46,687 nucleotides of DNA from Nonomuraea guangzhouensis (GTDB lineage: Bacteria; Actinomycetota; Actinomycetes; Streptosporangiales; Streptosporangiaceae): contig NZ_JAHKRM010000055.1 of NCBI RefSeq assembly GCF_019396345.1, positions 1 to 46,687 of the forward strand, in the 5' to 3' direction. The position numbers and the translations under genes were made by a program. Below are positions 1-8,250 of this stretch, one piece after another. Numbering within the stretch: the stretch's first letter is position 1; each line of letters starts with the position of its first letter. The notes beneath the pieces are model-generated. The model did no database searches. It was given only the letters and a program-made list of their open reading frames with translations, and was not told where the DNA came from.

Positions 1-105
1 TGGTTCCGCCGCCTGCGCATCCGCTGGGAGATCCGCGACGACATCCACGAAGCGTTCATGACCCTCGCCGCCGCGATCATCTGCTGGCGCCGCCTCGTCC
101 GCTGA
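1..105 (+). pseudogene. IS5-family transposase, C-terminal end (cut by window edge)
   Basis: Frame 1 is open from the first base to a TGA at 103-105 and encodes 34 residues. The segment RIRWEIRDDIHEAFMTLA matches the conserved tail of IS5-type DDE transposases, where the last catalytic Glu region is followed by an arginine-rich RW-E-R-DIHEAF segment. The start lies outside the window, so I cannot say whether the element is intact. The following 45 bases contain TTAGGACCTCTTAG, which could belong to the element's right end, but the partner inverted repeat is not visible. Identification rests on this short motif only. Confidence 0.7.
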
Positions 106-150
106 TCTTTCTGTTAGGACCTCTTAGCGCTCCTCGGGCCGCCCGCCTCC

Positions 151-1323
151 TTACCGTGGGGTCGCGGGGACCGGGCGTACGGCGATGGACTGGCTCCGCG
201 GGCTCAACCCTCCCGTGGCGAACGGTGAGTTCGGGGCCTCCTTCAGGGCGCCGCCCGATCCGATCTCGAACGCGGCCACCTGGTTGGTGTCCCGGATGGC
301 GGCGAAGACGTCCCGGCCGTCCGGGGTGATCGCGACCGCCGCGACCTCGGCGTGGTCGGGAGTGGGGGCCGGGGAGTCGGCGGTCGGCCGGAGCGAGCCG
401 TCGGGGAGGATCGTGAAGCCGAGCAGGCCGCCGGGGGGCGAGTCGGTGTCGGAGTCCTGGCCGGCGACGTACAGGTGCTGCCCGTCGGGCGTGACCTTGA
501 GACCGACCGGGAATTCGGCCGCCGGGAACGGCGATCCGGGCACGGGGGTCAGCGAGCCGTCCACGCCGCGCCGGAACCCCCACACCTGCTGCGGCTCCAC
601 CGAGGTCACGTACACGAAGGCGCCGTTGGGGCTGATCGCGATCCCGAAGTTGGCCGGTCCGACCTTCGCCACGTCCTGCGCGGGTCCGAGCGTGCCGTCC
701 GAGCGCATGGCGAATCGGGTGATGACCCGCGGCGGGCTGTCGGCGGTCTCGTCCGTGTCGGCGTACGAGAGGTAGAGGAAGCGCCCGTCGGGGGACAGCA
801 CCGTCTGCTTGGGATGGTCCGAGGTGGTCTTGAAGTCGCCGATCCTGATGGGCGTTCCGTCCAGGCCGATCCGGTACGCCGAGATCGTCGCGTCGCCGGC
901 GCCGGTGTTGGTCACGTACAGGGTGCGCCCGTTCGGGGAGATGGTCGCCCCCCACGGCTCGTCGCCGGTCCTGACGATCCGCGGGTCCGGCTGGAGCGCG
1001 CCCTGCGCTCCCACACGGAACACCGAAAGCGTGTCGGAGTCGCTGTTGACGACGTACGCGGTGGCTCCGTCCGGGGTGAGGGCGATGCCACGGGGGGTCT
1101 CGCCGCCGGTGGACACCGGCTTGCCGAGAAGCCTCAGGGTGCCCTTCGGGCCGATCGCCAGGGAGGAGACGTCGCCGGAGCCCGCGTTCGTGACGTAGAG
1201 CACGCCACCGGACGGCGGCAGGACCGGTCCCGCGGCGGCCTGGGCCGGGGCGAAGGATGGGGCGGCGAGCAGGGCGGCGGCCAGGAGGGCACCGCCCACT
1301 CGCGTGGACATTCGGATGGACAC
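151..1323 (-). CDS. Secreted lactonase-fold beta-propeller protein
   Basis: The protein has 390 residues. An N-terminal signal peptide (hydrophobic core LLAAALLAAPSF, then AQAAA) is followed by about seven repeats of the type LYVTN-GSGD-S, each with a P-G or P-DG turn, for example TPDGATAYVVNSDSDTLSVF and SPNGAFVYVTSVEPQQVWGF. This is the repeat pattern of the 6-phosphogluconolactonase/YncE beta-propeller family. The signal peptide argues for an extracytoplasmic role rather than the cytosolic pentose-phosphate lactonase; substrate unknown. The GTG at 1323 is chosen because AAGGAG lies 6 nt upstream; an ATG at 1311 is the alternative. It is divergent from the SigE-family sigma gene, 130 bp away, and could be one of its targets (inference). 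Confidence 0.85.
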   Translation of the reverse strand: MSIRMSTRVGGALLAAALLAAPSFAPAQAAAGPVLPPSGGVLYVTNAGSGDVSSLAIGPKGTLRLLGKPVSTGGETPRGIALTPDGATAYVVNSDSDTLSVFRVGAQGALQPDPRIVRTGDEPWGATISPNGRTLYVTNTGAGDATISAYRIGLDGTPIRIGDFKTTSDHPKQTVLSPDGRFLYLSYADTDETADSPPRVITRFAMRSDGTLGPAQDVAKVGPANFGIAISPNGAFVYVTSVEPQQVWGFRRGVDGSLTPVPGSPFPAAEFPVGLKVTPDGQHLYVAGQDSDTDSPPGGLLGFTILPDGSLRPTADSPAPTPDHAEVAAVAITPDGRDVFAAIRDTNQVAAFEIGSGGALKEAPNSPFATGGLSPRSQSIAVRPVPATPR

Positions 1324-1403
1324 GACCGACTCCTTATGATTCGTGCGGCCTACACCCGATAGGCGTGCCATCCCGTTCCATCCACGAAATGCGGGGAGGG
1401 ACT

Positions 1404-1430
1404 GCAACCTTTCGCGCGACGAGCGGCGTT
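1404..1430 (+). promoter_or_regulatory. Candidate ECF-type promoter of the sigma factor gene
   Basis: GCAACC at 1404-1409 and CGTT at 1427-1430 are 17 bp apart. This AAC/CGT pair is the general signature of promoters read by ECF sigma factors. The -10 box is followed by an SD at 1442-1447 and the TTG start at 1454, so it is well placed for autoregulation of the sigma gene. No transcription data support it here. Confidence 0.45.
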
Positions 1431-1453
1431 GCAAGGGGCGAGAGGAGATCACG

Positions 1454-1972
1454 TTGGATCGTCATGACGGCTTCCGCGAGTTCGTGCTCGCCCGCCAGCA
1501 AGCGCTGATGCGGAACGCGTACCTGCTCACGGGAGACGCCCACCTCGCCGAGGATCTGCTGCAGAGCGTCCTGATCAAGGTTGTCGGGCAGTGGTCCAAG
1601 CTGTCCAAGGGCGGCAACCCCGAGGCGTACACGCGCAAGGCGCTGGTCAACCAGTACATCTCCTGGAAGCGCCGGCCGCGTCCCGAGTCGCCGAGCGCCG
1701 ACTTGCCCGAGCACGGCACCTCCCACGACGGAGCCGCGCTCGACCGGATCGTGCTGCGCCAGGCGCTGGCCAAGTTGACCCCCAAGCAGCGTGCGGTGGT
1801 CGTGCTGCGGTTCTGGGAGGACCTCACCGAGGCGCAGACGGCCGAGGTGCTCGGCTGCGCGGTCGGCACCGTGAAAAGCCAGGTCCATCACGCGCTGGCC
1901 CGCCTGCGCATGGTCGCGCCCGAGCTGGCGCACCTGCTGTCCGATTCCGAGATCGAGGAGGTGATCCGATGA
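1454..1972 (+). CDS. SigE-family RNA polymerase sigma factor (ECF type)
   Basis: A group 4 sigma factor of 172 residues that would redirect RNA polymerase to stress promoters. Region 2 covers about residues 5-75 (FREFVLARQQALMRNAYLL, then AEDLLQSVLIKV). Region 4 covers about 100-155, with LTPKQRAVVVLRFWEDLT and the recognition helix VGTVKSQVHHALARLR. Length fits the actinobacterial SigE (SigE70) subfamily. The TTG at 1454 is taken as start because GAGGAG ends 6 nt before it; a longer reading from an upstream ATG would add residues with no sigma homology. The stop overlaps the next gene's start as ATGA, so the two are translationally coupled. A candidate ECF promoter lies at 1404-1430. Confidence 0.9.
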   Translation: MDRHDGFREFVLARQQALMRNAYLLTGDAHLAEDLLQSVLIKVVGQWSKLSKGGNPEAYTRKALVNQYISWKRRPRPESPSADLPEHGTSHDGAALDRIVLRQALAKLTPKQRAVVVLRFWEDLTEAQTAEVLGCAVGTVKSQVHHALARLRMVAPELAHLLSDSEIEEVIR

Positions 1973-3066
1973 CGAGGCTGCGTGAGGCGCTGAACGACCT
2001 CGCCGACGAGGCCCCCATGGTGAGCCTGGTCGACCTGGCCATCGCGGGCCACCGGCGCAGGCGGCGCACCACCCGGACAGTGGCCGCGGTCGCCGCGGTC
2101 GTGGTGCTGCTGGGGGTTGGGACCGCCGCCGCGTCGCTGCCGTGGTCGTGGGGCGACCGCACGGCCACGCCGCGGAGCGCTGACACGGTGCCCGACCTGC
2201 CCGACGGCAAGGTGGGGTTGATCGGCAGCGCGTACCGGTCACCCTGCGAGGTCAAGGTGAGCGGGCAGCTCGACTGCAGTGCCGTCGAGTGGCGGGTGGT
2301 CACCCGCGCCGGCACGACCTACCGGGTGCCGCAGGCGCTCGTCAGCACCACCAAGACGAGGCGCGTACCCCTCGCGATCAGCCGGGACGGGCGCAAGCTC
2401 GCCTACTACAGCCGTACGGCCCAGGCGCACGTGGTCCGCGACCTGATGACCGGATCCGAGGTGTCCTCCCCGGTCACGGTGAAGGAGGAACGGATCGGCA
2501 TAGGCTCCACGCTCGTGGTCTCCGACGACGGCCGCTACGTGGTCTTCGACCCGCGTGAAGGGAGCAAGGAGCCCGGGCTGCTGATCGACGTGCGCACGGG
2601 CAAGACCGTGCCGGTGCCCGGCAAGTACGAGACGGTCAGCATCAAGGACGGTGTCGCCGAACTGGTCCGGTACATCAAGACCGACTTGTGGCTGATGCCC
2701 GTCACCGGTGGAGGCGCGCCGGTGCGCTTCCGTGGCACGTTCATCATGTTCAGCGAGCTCGCCCCGGACGGCCGTACGGTGGCCGCCGTCGAGTTCCGGG
2801 ACCTGAAGAAGCGCACTCTCACCCTGCTCGACGCCAAGAGCGGGCGGACCCTGCGGAAGGTGGCCATCCGCGGCCTGCCGACAAACGGTAGCCTCTGGGG
2901 CACCTCGATCTGGCAGAGCGGATCCGAGGTCACCATCGCCTTCCTCGGCGACAAGGATTCCTTGTTCACCTATGCCGTCGACGTCCGCACGGGGCAGATC
3001 CGGCAGCTGGCCCGCCAGACCGGCAAGTCCTCGTTCGTGACCTTGCCGGGCGACGCCGCCGGTTAG
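1969..3066 (+). CDS. Membrane-anchored beta-propeller protein, probable anti-sigma partner
   Basis: 365 residues. The N-terminal 35 residues are charged and cytoplasmic, followed by RRRRRTTR and one membrane segment (about 39-58, VAAVAAVVVLLGVGTAAAS). The rest is extracytoplasmic and repetitive: ISRDGRKLAYYS, VSDDGRYVVFDPREG, APDGRTVAAVEF. These are TolB/WD40-like PD40 blade motifs. The ATGA overlap with the sigma gene and this topology fit an anti-sigma factor or sensor. The zinc anti-sigma motif (H-x3-C-x2-C) is absent, so the role is inferred from position. It converges on the ABC operon with only 4 bp between stops. Confidence 0.75.
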   Translation: MTRLREALNDLADEAPMVSLVDLAIAGHRRRRRTTRTVAAVAAVVVLLGVGTAAASLPWSWGDRTATPRSADTVPDLPDGKVGLIGSAYRSPCEVKVSGQLDCSAVEWRVVTRAGTTYRVPQALVSTTKTRRVPLAISRDGRKLAYYSRTAQAHVVRDLMTGSEVSSPVTVKEERIGIGSTLVVSDDGRYVVFDPREGSKEPGLLIDVRTGKTVPVPGKYETVSIKDGVAELVRYIKTDLWLMPVTGGGAPVRFRGTFIMFSELAPDGRTVAAVEFRDLKKRTLTLLDAKSGRTLRKVAIRGLPTNGSLWGTSIWQSGSEVTIAFLGDKDSLFTYAVDVRTGQIRQLARQTGKSSFVTLPGDAAG

Positions 3067-3070
3067 GAGG

Positions 3071-3847
3071 TCACGCGTCGCGCAGCCGTAACAGCAGCCC
3101 CCCACCCAGGAGCGCGGCGGCGGCCCATGCGGCGAGTACGCCGAGCCCCGCCCATGGGCTGAGGGGCAGGGTGGACAGGTGGGTGGTGGCCTGGACGGCG
3201 AGCCCGGCGTTCATCGGCGAGAGCTGCCAGAGGAGCTTCTGCCAGGCCGGGTCGGCGATCATGAAGGGCAGGATCGACAGGACGTAGAGCAGGCCGAGCA
3301 CGGCTCCGATCGCCGTCGCCGAGTCCCGTACGGCGGCGGCGACGCCGAGGCTGAGCAGGGCGATCAGCGCGAGGTAGAGGACCGAGCCGAAAGCGGCGCG
3401 CAGCATCGGCCCCTCGGCCAGCGACAGCATCGGGCTGCCGGGGCCGCGGGTGAAGCCGTTGTCGAGCAGGACCCGCCGCCCGACCGTCATCGAGGCGAGC
3501 ACGGCGACGCTGCCCGCGGCCAGCGTCAGCCCGGTGACGACGGCCGCCTTGGCGGCCAGGACGGTGACCCGGCGCGGCCTGGCCGTCAGAGTGGTGCGGA
3601 TCATGCCGGTGCTGTACTCGCCGCTGATCGCCAGTACGGCCAGGATGGCGACCATCGCCTGGCCTACCTGGACGCCGAAAAGACTGATCTTGGCCGGGTC
3701 GTAGTCGCATCCGGCCGACGTACAGGACACGGCGGCGGCCGCCACGACGCTCACGGTGACGGTGAGGATGACGAGCCCGAGCAGCAGCCAGCCGGTGCCG
3801 GCCACGGTACGGAGTTTTGTCCACTCCGCGTGCAGTTGTTGTCTCAT
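3071..3847 (-). CDS. ABC-2 type exporter permease
   Basis: 258 residues with about six membrane segments. It starts with the cytoplasmic helix QLHAEWTKLRTVAGTGW, typical of actinobacterial ABC-2 permeases, then TM1 (WLLLGLVILTVTVSVVA). A short external loop with Cys-Thr-Ser-Ala-Gly-Cys follows, then the ISGEYSTGMIRTTLTARPRR coupling segment found in this family. It is the third gene of the operon. Its ATG at 3847 overlaps the stop of the preceding permease (ATGA), so a heterodimeric exporter with the ATPase at 5373-6326 is likely. Substrate is unknown. Confidence 0.88.
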   Translation of the reverse strand: MRQQLHAEWTKLRTVAGTGWLLLGLVILTVTVSVVAAAAVSCTSAGCDYDPAKISLFGVQVGQAMVAILAVLAISGEYSTGMIRTTLTARPRRVTVLAAKAAVVTGLTLAAGSVAVLASMTVGRRVLLDNGFTRGPGSPMLSLAEGPMLRAAFGSVLYLALIALLSLGVAAAVRDSATAIGAVLGLLYVLSILPFMIADPAWQKLLWQLSPMNAGLAVQATTHLSTLPLSPWAGLGVLAAWAAAALLGGGLLLRLRDA

Positions 3848-5376
3848 GCGTCCCTCCGGCGGAGTTGGAAGGCGGCCAGGCCCAGAGCGAGCGCGGCGTA
3901 GCCGCAGAGCACGGCGAGGCCGGCCCAGGGTGCCAGCGGGTAGTAGCCGGCCGACGGGGCGTAGTTGCCGAGCACGTGCGCGTACTCGGGAATGCTCTGC
4001 TGGATCGCGAAGCCGGCGGCCGGGGTGAGCCGCAGCAGCCACTGCGCCGCGCCCGAGGGCAGGATGGAGGCGGTCGCGAGGATGTAGGGGACGACGATCA
4101 CCAAGATGGCGGCGATGACCGAGGGGACGCTGCGCCGGAACAGCGTGCCCACGGCGAGCGCGAGGACGGCGGCGGCGGCGAACAGCACCGCCGTGCCGAC
4201 GACGACGCGTAGTTCGGTGAACGCGGTCACCGGGAGGATGTAGTTGCCGTTGGCGCGCAGGACCTGCCCGCCGAACGTGACCGCGGCCGTGGTGGCGGCC
4301 AGTCCGGCGACGAAGGTGACCGTGCCGATCGCGAGGGCCTTGGCCGCGAGCGTCCGGCCGCGCCGCGGCCCGGCGAGCAGGGTGGTGCGGATCAGGCCGC
4401 GCCGGTATTCGGCGGTGATGAACATGACCGCCACCACGATCACCACGATCAGCCCGGTCAGGACGCCGGTGAGGGTGTTCTCGATCTGCCGGCCGTCCGA
4501 CAGGGGCGCGATGTCGCCGACCCCGGTCACGGTGTACGTGCTGCCGGACTCCTTGAACCCGCCCGGATGGTGCGCCGACCCATCGGGATTCAGGGTGACT
4601 CCGACATCGTCGGGCCGCCACGCACCGCCGCCGACCGGCCCCTGGAGACTGACCTGGTCGAAGACCGCGGTGGCCTCGGCGAAGCGCGAGGCTGCGCTGG
4701 ACCCGCCGAAATCGCCCTGCGTCACGGTCAGGTCGCCCGGAGAGGCGGCGAACAGCCCGACCTGCACCGTGGCCGGCAGTCCGGTCAGGCGCGCGGTGCC
4801 GACCTGGCTCCACTGCCGGCCGTCGGTGGACTCGTAGCCGGTGAGCTCCTCGCCGGAGCGGGTGAGCCGCAGCCAGCGCGGGGACTGCTTCGAGACGCCG
4901 CCCGGGCGGCCGGCCACGTCGTGGGTGAAGTCGTGCTGCATCCGCACCCCGTGCTTGCCGGTGATCATCACCGCCGCGTAGGCGGAGCCCTGCTTCATGC
5001 TCTCCTTGATCATGATTCCGGCCTTCGCCCACGGCACGACCCCGGAGATGACCCGCCGGTTCGCCGGGTTGGCGTCAGGCAGGCGGATTTGGCCGGTCAT
5101 GGAGGTCACGCGGACGGTGATGCTGCCGTCCCCGTCCAGCGGCCGGTGGACGAAGTAGAACTTGTCCTCCACCGCCTCGCCGTCCGGCCCCACCGGGACG
5201 GCGGGGCAGACGCCGCTCGCACCGCCGCACGACTGGTGGCTGCCCGAGGCGGACAGCAGCCCAAGCAGCACGGTGACCAGCGCCGCGGCCGCCATGGCGA
5301 GCACCCAGCCGCGGACCGTCCGGAACTTGGTCCATTCGGCGCGCAGCAGCCGCGCGAAAAGGACGGTGGTCCTCAT
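3844..5376 (-). CDS. ABC-2 permease with extracytoplasmic DUF1349/concanavalin-like insert
   Basis: 510 residues, about twice the length of its partner. Residues 1-45 hold the cytoplasmic AEWTKFRTVRGW helix and TM1. Residues about 46-300 form a soluble insert. Its core (about 70-245) reads FYFVHRPLDGDGSITVRV, PWAKAGIMIKES, YAAVMITGKHGVRMQHDF and YESTDGRQWSQVGTARL, which is the DUF1349/LamG-like concanavalin sandwich pattern. TM2 follows at about 302-322, then FITAEYRRGLIRTTLLAGPR and the remaining membrane segments. The insert would sit outside the cell between TM1 and TM2 and could bind a glycan or other ligand (inference). It is translationally coupled on both sides (ATGA at 5373 and 3844), which rules out an assembly artefact in the frame. 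Confidence 0.85.
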   Translation of the reverse strand: MRTTVLFARLLRAEWTKFRTVRGWVLAMAAAALVTVLLGLLSASGSHQSCGGASGVCPAVPVGPDGEAVEDKFYFVHRPLDGDGSITVRVTSMTGQIRLPDANPANRRVISGVVPWAKAGIMIKESMKQGSAYAAVMITGKHGVRMQHDFTHDVAGRPGGVSKQSPRWLRLTRSGEELTGYESTDGRQWSQVGTARLTGLPATVQVGLFAASPGDLTVTQGDFGGSSAASRFAEATAVFDQVSLQGPVGGGAWRPDDVGVTLNPDGSAHHPGGFKESGSTYTVTGVGDIAPLSDGRQIENTLTGVLTGLIVVIVVAVMFITAEYRRGLIRTTLLAGPRRGRTLAAKALAIGTVTFVAGLAATTAAVTFGGQVLRANGNYILPVTAFTELRVVVGTAVLFAAAAVLALAVGTLFRRSVPSVIAAILVIVVPYILATASILPSGAAQWLLRLTPAAGFAIQQSIPEYAHVLGNYAPSAGYYPLAPWAGLAVLCGYAALALGLAAFQLRRRDA

Positions 5377-6326
5377 CGCGTCGCCTCCTGCCCGGCGGCG
5401 CGGAACTCGACGGCGTCCCGGGTCAGCTCCAGGTACGCCTCCTCGAGCGTCGCGCGATGCGCCGACACCTCCGAGAACGGCACGGCGTACCGGTTGAGTA
5501 GCGCCACGATGTGCTCGCCCGTCAGACCCGTCACGGTCAAGGCGTCGCGGCCGGTGCCGGTGCCGGTGCCGGTCCCAGCGCCGGTCACGGTGGCGCCGGC
5601 CTGCGTCAGCGCCGCCATCGCCTCCGACGGCGCCGAGGTACGCAGGCTGACCCGGCCGCCGGAGGCGGTCGCGAGCAGGCCGGCCACGCTGGTGTCGGCG
5701 ACCACCCGGCCGCGGCCCACCACGACGAGGTGGTCGGCGGTGTCCTCGAGCTCGCTCATCAGATGGCTGGACACCAGTACGGCGCGGCCTTCGGCGGCCA
5801 GCGACCGCAGGAACCCGCGCATCCAGATGATGCCCTCGGGATCGAGGCCGTTGGACGGTTCGTCGAGCATGAGCACCGGCGGGTCGCCGAGCAGCGCGGC
5901 GGCGATGCCGAGTCGCTGGCGCATGCCCAGGGAGAAGCCGCCCGCCTTGCGCTGGGCCGCCGAGCCGAGCCCGACCTGCTCGATCACCTCGTCGACGCGT
6001 CCGGCGCCCAACCCTTGGGAGTGGGCCAGCCACAGCAGGTGGTTGCGGGCGGTACGGCTGGGCTGCAGGGCCGAGGCGTCCAGCAGCGCGCCGACGTGAC
6101 GCAGCGGGTCGCGCAGGCCGGTGTACGGCCGCCCGCCCACCAGCGCGCTGCCCTCGTCGGCCGCGTCCAGGCCGAGGATCACCCGCATCGTGGTGGACTT
6201 GCCCGCGCCGTTCGGGCCGACGAAACCGGTGACCTGCCCCGGTGTCACGGTGAAGGACATCCCGTCCAGCGCCATGGTGTGGCCGAACCGCTTGCGCAGC
6301 CCGGCGACTTCGATGGTTGCTCGCAT
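5373..6326 (-). CDS. ABC transporter ATP-binding protein
   Basis: 317 residues. Walker A GPNGAGKST, signature segment FSLGMRQRLGIAAALLGDP, Walker B VLMLDEPSNGLDP and the switch histidine in SSHLMSELE are all present, so it should hydrolyse ATP and drive the two downstream permeases. The C-terminal extension (about 220-300) contains the low-complexity linker TGAGTGTGTGTG, encoded by a GGTGCC-type hexamer repeat at about 5551-5573. First gene of a three-gene operon with ATGA coupling at 5373. It is divergent from a histidine kinase gene (50 bp between starts), the usual arrangement when a two-component system controls an exporter (inference). Confidence 0.93.
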   Translation of the reverse strand: MRATIEVAGLRKRFGHTMALDGMSFTVTPGQVTGFVGPNGAGKSTTMRVILGLDAADEGSALVGGRPYTGLRDPLRHVGALLDASALQPSRTARNHLLWLAHSQGLGAGRVDEVIEQVGLGSAAQRKAGGFSLGMRQRLGIAAALLGDPPVLMLDEPSNGLDPEGIIWMRGFLRSLAAEGRAVLVSSHLMSELEDTADHLVVVGRGRVVADTSVAGLLATASGGRVSLRTSAPSEAMAALTQAGATVTGAGTGTGTGTGRDALTVTGLTGEHIVALLNRYAVPFSEVSAHRATLEEAYLELTRDAVEFRAAGQEATR

Positions 6327-6376
6327 GGGTTCGGTTCTACGGACGTGCCCATAACGCGGGCCGAACGGAGGCTGTC

Positions 6377-7597
6377 ATGCCGTTGTTAGGTCCGGCACGG
6401 CATCCTGGAGCGATGAGGAAGCTGCGACGCCTGGCACTGGCCGGCCGCCCCGTACGGCTGCGCTTCACCGCCCTGTACGGTGCCCTGTTCCTGCTGTCCG
6501 GCGTCGGGCTGCTGGCCATCACCAACCTCGTGAGCCTCGGGTCGCGGATCAACTCCCCCGTCGCGACGCCGCCGGGCGAGCAGCTGACACTCGGGGCCGC
6601 CCAGGAGCTCATCGGCCGGCTCCAGAGCCGGCTGTCGGAGATACAGGCGCTCCAAGCGCGCCAGCTCCTGATCGGCTCAGCGGTCGCGCTCGCCGTCATG
6701 GCCGTGGTGTCGGTCGTGCTGGGCCGGATCGTCGCGGGCCGGGTGCTGCGACCGCTGCGGACGATCACCGCGACCACGCGGCGGATCTCCGCCGACAACC
6801 TGCACGAGCGGCTGGCCGCGCCGGGCCCCGCCGACGAGGTGAAGGACCTGGCCGACACCATCGACGGGCTGCTGGAGCGCCTGGAGGGCTCCTTCGCCGC
6901 GCAGCGCCGCTTCGTCGCCAACGCCTCGCACGAGCTGCGTACCCCGCTGGCGACCATGCGGGCCTCGCTGGACGTGGCCGTGGCCAAGCCGGAGCCCGTA
7001 CCGGCGCAGACGCTCGCGCTGGCCGACCGGATCCGCGCCGAACTCGACCAGGTGGACCGGCTTCTGGAAGGCTTCCTCATGCTCGCCCGCACCCAGCACG
7101 GCGCCCTGTCCGACCGGGCGAGGCTCTCGCTCGGCCACGTGGTGTCCGCCGCCCTGGTCGCCCGGGCCGCCGACATCACGGCCAAGCACCTGACCGTCCA
7201 CGACGGCGACGTCCACGATGACGCCTGGACGCAGGGCAGCCGGACGCTCCTGACCCGCATGGCCGACAACGTGATCGACAACGCGATCACCCACAACCAC
7301 GACGGCGGCTGGATCCGGCTGACCACCACGGCCGACGGCGCGAGCGCGCTGCTCGTGGTGGAGACGAGCGGACAGGTGCTCGATCAGGAGCAGGTCGCCA
7401 GGCTGGCCCAGCCGTTCCAACGGCTCGGCACGGACCGGACAGGCTCCGGCGACGGCTCCGGGCTGGGGCTGTCGATCGTCGCGGCCATCGCCGCGGCGCA
7501 CGGCGGCGACCTGGACCTGCGTGCCCGGCCCGAGGGCGGCCTCCGGGTCGCCGTCTCGCTGCCGCTGGCGCCGGCGCGGGCGGGTGTCGCGGCGTGA
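6377..7597 (+). CDS. Sensor histidine kinase
   Basis: 406 residues. TM1 at about 31-50, a short external loop of about 45 residues, TM2 at about 97-118, then a HAMP linker to about 175. The phospho-acceptor is His185 in FVANASHELRTPLATM, and the ATPase domain has the N-box DNVIDNAITHNHDGG and the G-box GSGLGLSIVAAIAAAHGG. The ATG at 6377 is favoured because GGAGG lies 5 nt upstream; the ATG at 6413 has an SD only 2 nt away. The stop overlaps the response regulator start as GTGA. The small sensor loop suggests it detects a membrane event, possibly via the divergent ABC exporter (inference). Confidence 0.93.
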   Translation: MPLLGPARHPGAMRKLRRLALAGRPVRLRFTALYGALFLLSGVGLLAITNLVSLGSRINSPVATPPGEQLTLGAAQELIGRLQSRLSEIQALQARQLLIGSAVALAVMAVVSVVLGRIVAGRVLRPLRTITATTRRISADNLHERLAAPGPADEVKDLADTIDGLLERLEGSFAAQRRFVANASHELRTPLATMRASLDVAVAKPEPVPAQTLALADRIRAELDQVDRLLEGFLMLARTQHGALSDRARLSLGHVVSAALVARAADITAKHLTVHDGDVHDDAWTQGSRTLLTRMADNVIDNAITHNHDGGWIRLTTTADGASALLVVETSGQVLDQEQVARLAQPFQRLGTDRTGSGDGSGLGLSIVAAIAAAHGGDLDLRARPEGGLRVAVSLPLAPARAGVAA

Positions 7598-8250
7598 GGG
7601 TGCTGGTGGTCGAGGACGCGCGCGCCCTCGCCGCCGTCCTGGTCGAGGGCCTGGGTGATCAGGGCATGGCCGTGGACGTGGCGTACGACGGGCTGGAGGC
7701 GGCGGCCAAGCTCGACCTCAACACCTATGACGTGGTCGTGCTCGACCGGGACCTGCCGGGGATCCACGGCGACACCCTCTGCCAGATGATCACCGAACGC
7801 GACGACCGCGTCATGGTCCTGATGCTGACCGCGGCCGGCGCGCCGGGCGACCGGGTCAGCGGTCTGACCCTGGGCGCCGACGATTACCTCGCCAAGCCGT
7901 TCCACTTCCCCGAGCTGGTCCTGCGCATCCGCTCCCTGGCCCGCCGCCGGCCCGCCGCCCGCGCCCGCGTCCTGCGCGCGGCGGGGCTCGAACTCGACCC
8001 GCTACGCCGTACGGCCACCCGCGACGGCAACCGGCTCGACCTGTCGGTCAAGGAGTTCGCCCTGCTCGAAGCCCTCCTGCGCGCCACCCCGGCCTTCCTC
8101 AGCACCGAGGACCTGCTGGAACAGGTCTGGGACGAGCACGCCGACCCGTTCACCAACACCGTGACCGTCACCATCGGCCGCCTGCGCCGCAAACTCGGCG
8201 ACCCGCCGATCATCACCACCATGCCCGGCGTGGGCTACCGCATCGGCTAG
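7594..8250 (+). CDS. OmpR-family response regulator
   Basis: 218 residues. Receiver domain 1-115 with acidic pocket VVEDA, phospho-acceptor Asp51 in VVVLDRDLPG, Thr in MLTAAGAPGD and Lys in ADDYLAKPF. The C-terminal winged helix (about 125-218) ends with the family signature TVTIGRLRRKLGDP and GVGYRIG. The GTG start overlaps the kinase stop. The pair is kinase first, regulator second, the reverse of the more common order. The last 4 bp overlap the convergent TetR gene. Likely target: the divergent ABC operon (inference). Confidence 0.94.
   Translation: MRVLVVEDARALAAVLVEGLGDQGMAVDVAYDGLEAAAKLDLNTYDVVVLDRDLPGIHGDTLCQMITERDDRVMVLMLTAAGAPGDRVSGLTLGADDYLAKPFHFPELVLRIRSLARRRPAARARVLRAAGLELDPLRRTATRDGNRLDLSVKEFALLEALLRATPAFLSTEDLLEQVWDEHADPFTNTVTVTIGRLRRKLGDPPIITTMPGVGYRIG

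Noticed and set aside
5551..5573. GGTGCC-type hexamer repeat as a possible regulatory or phase-variable tract
   Set aside because: It is short, in frame and encodes a GT-rich linker in the ATPase; six-base units would not shift the frame.
4567..6099. 510-codon plus-strand frame opposite the permease and ATPase
   Set aside because: Proline/arginine/serine-rich without domain motifs; the minus strand has Walker motifs, membrane segments and ATGA couplings.
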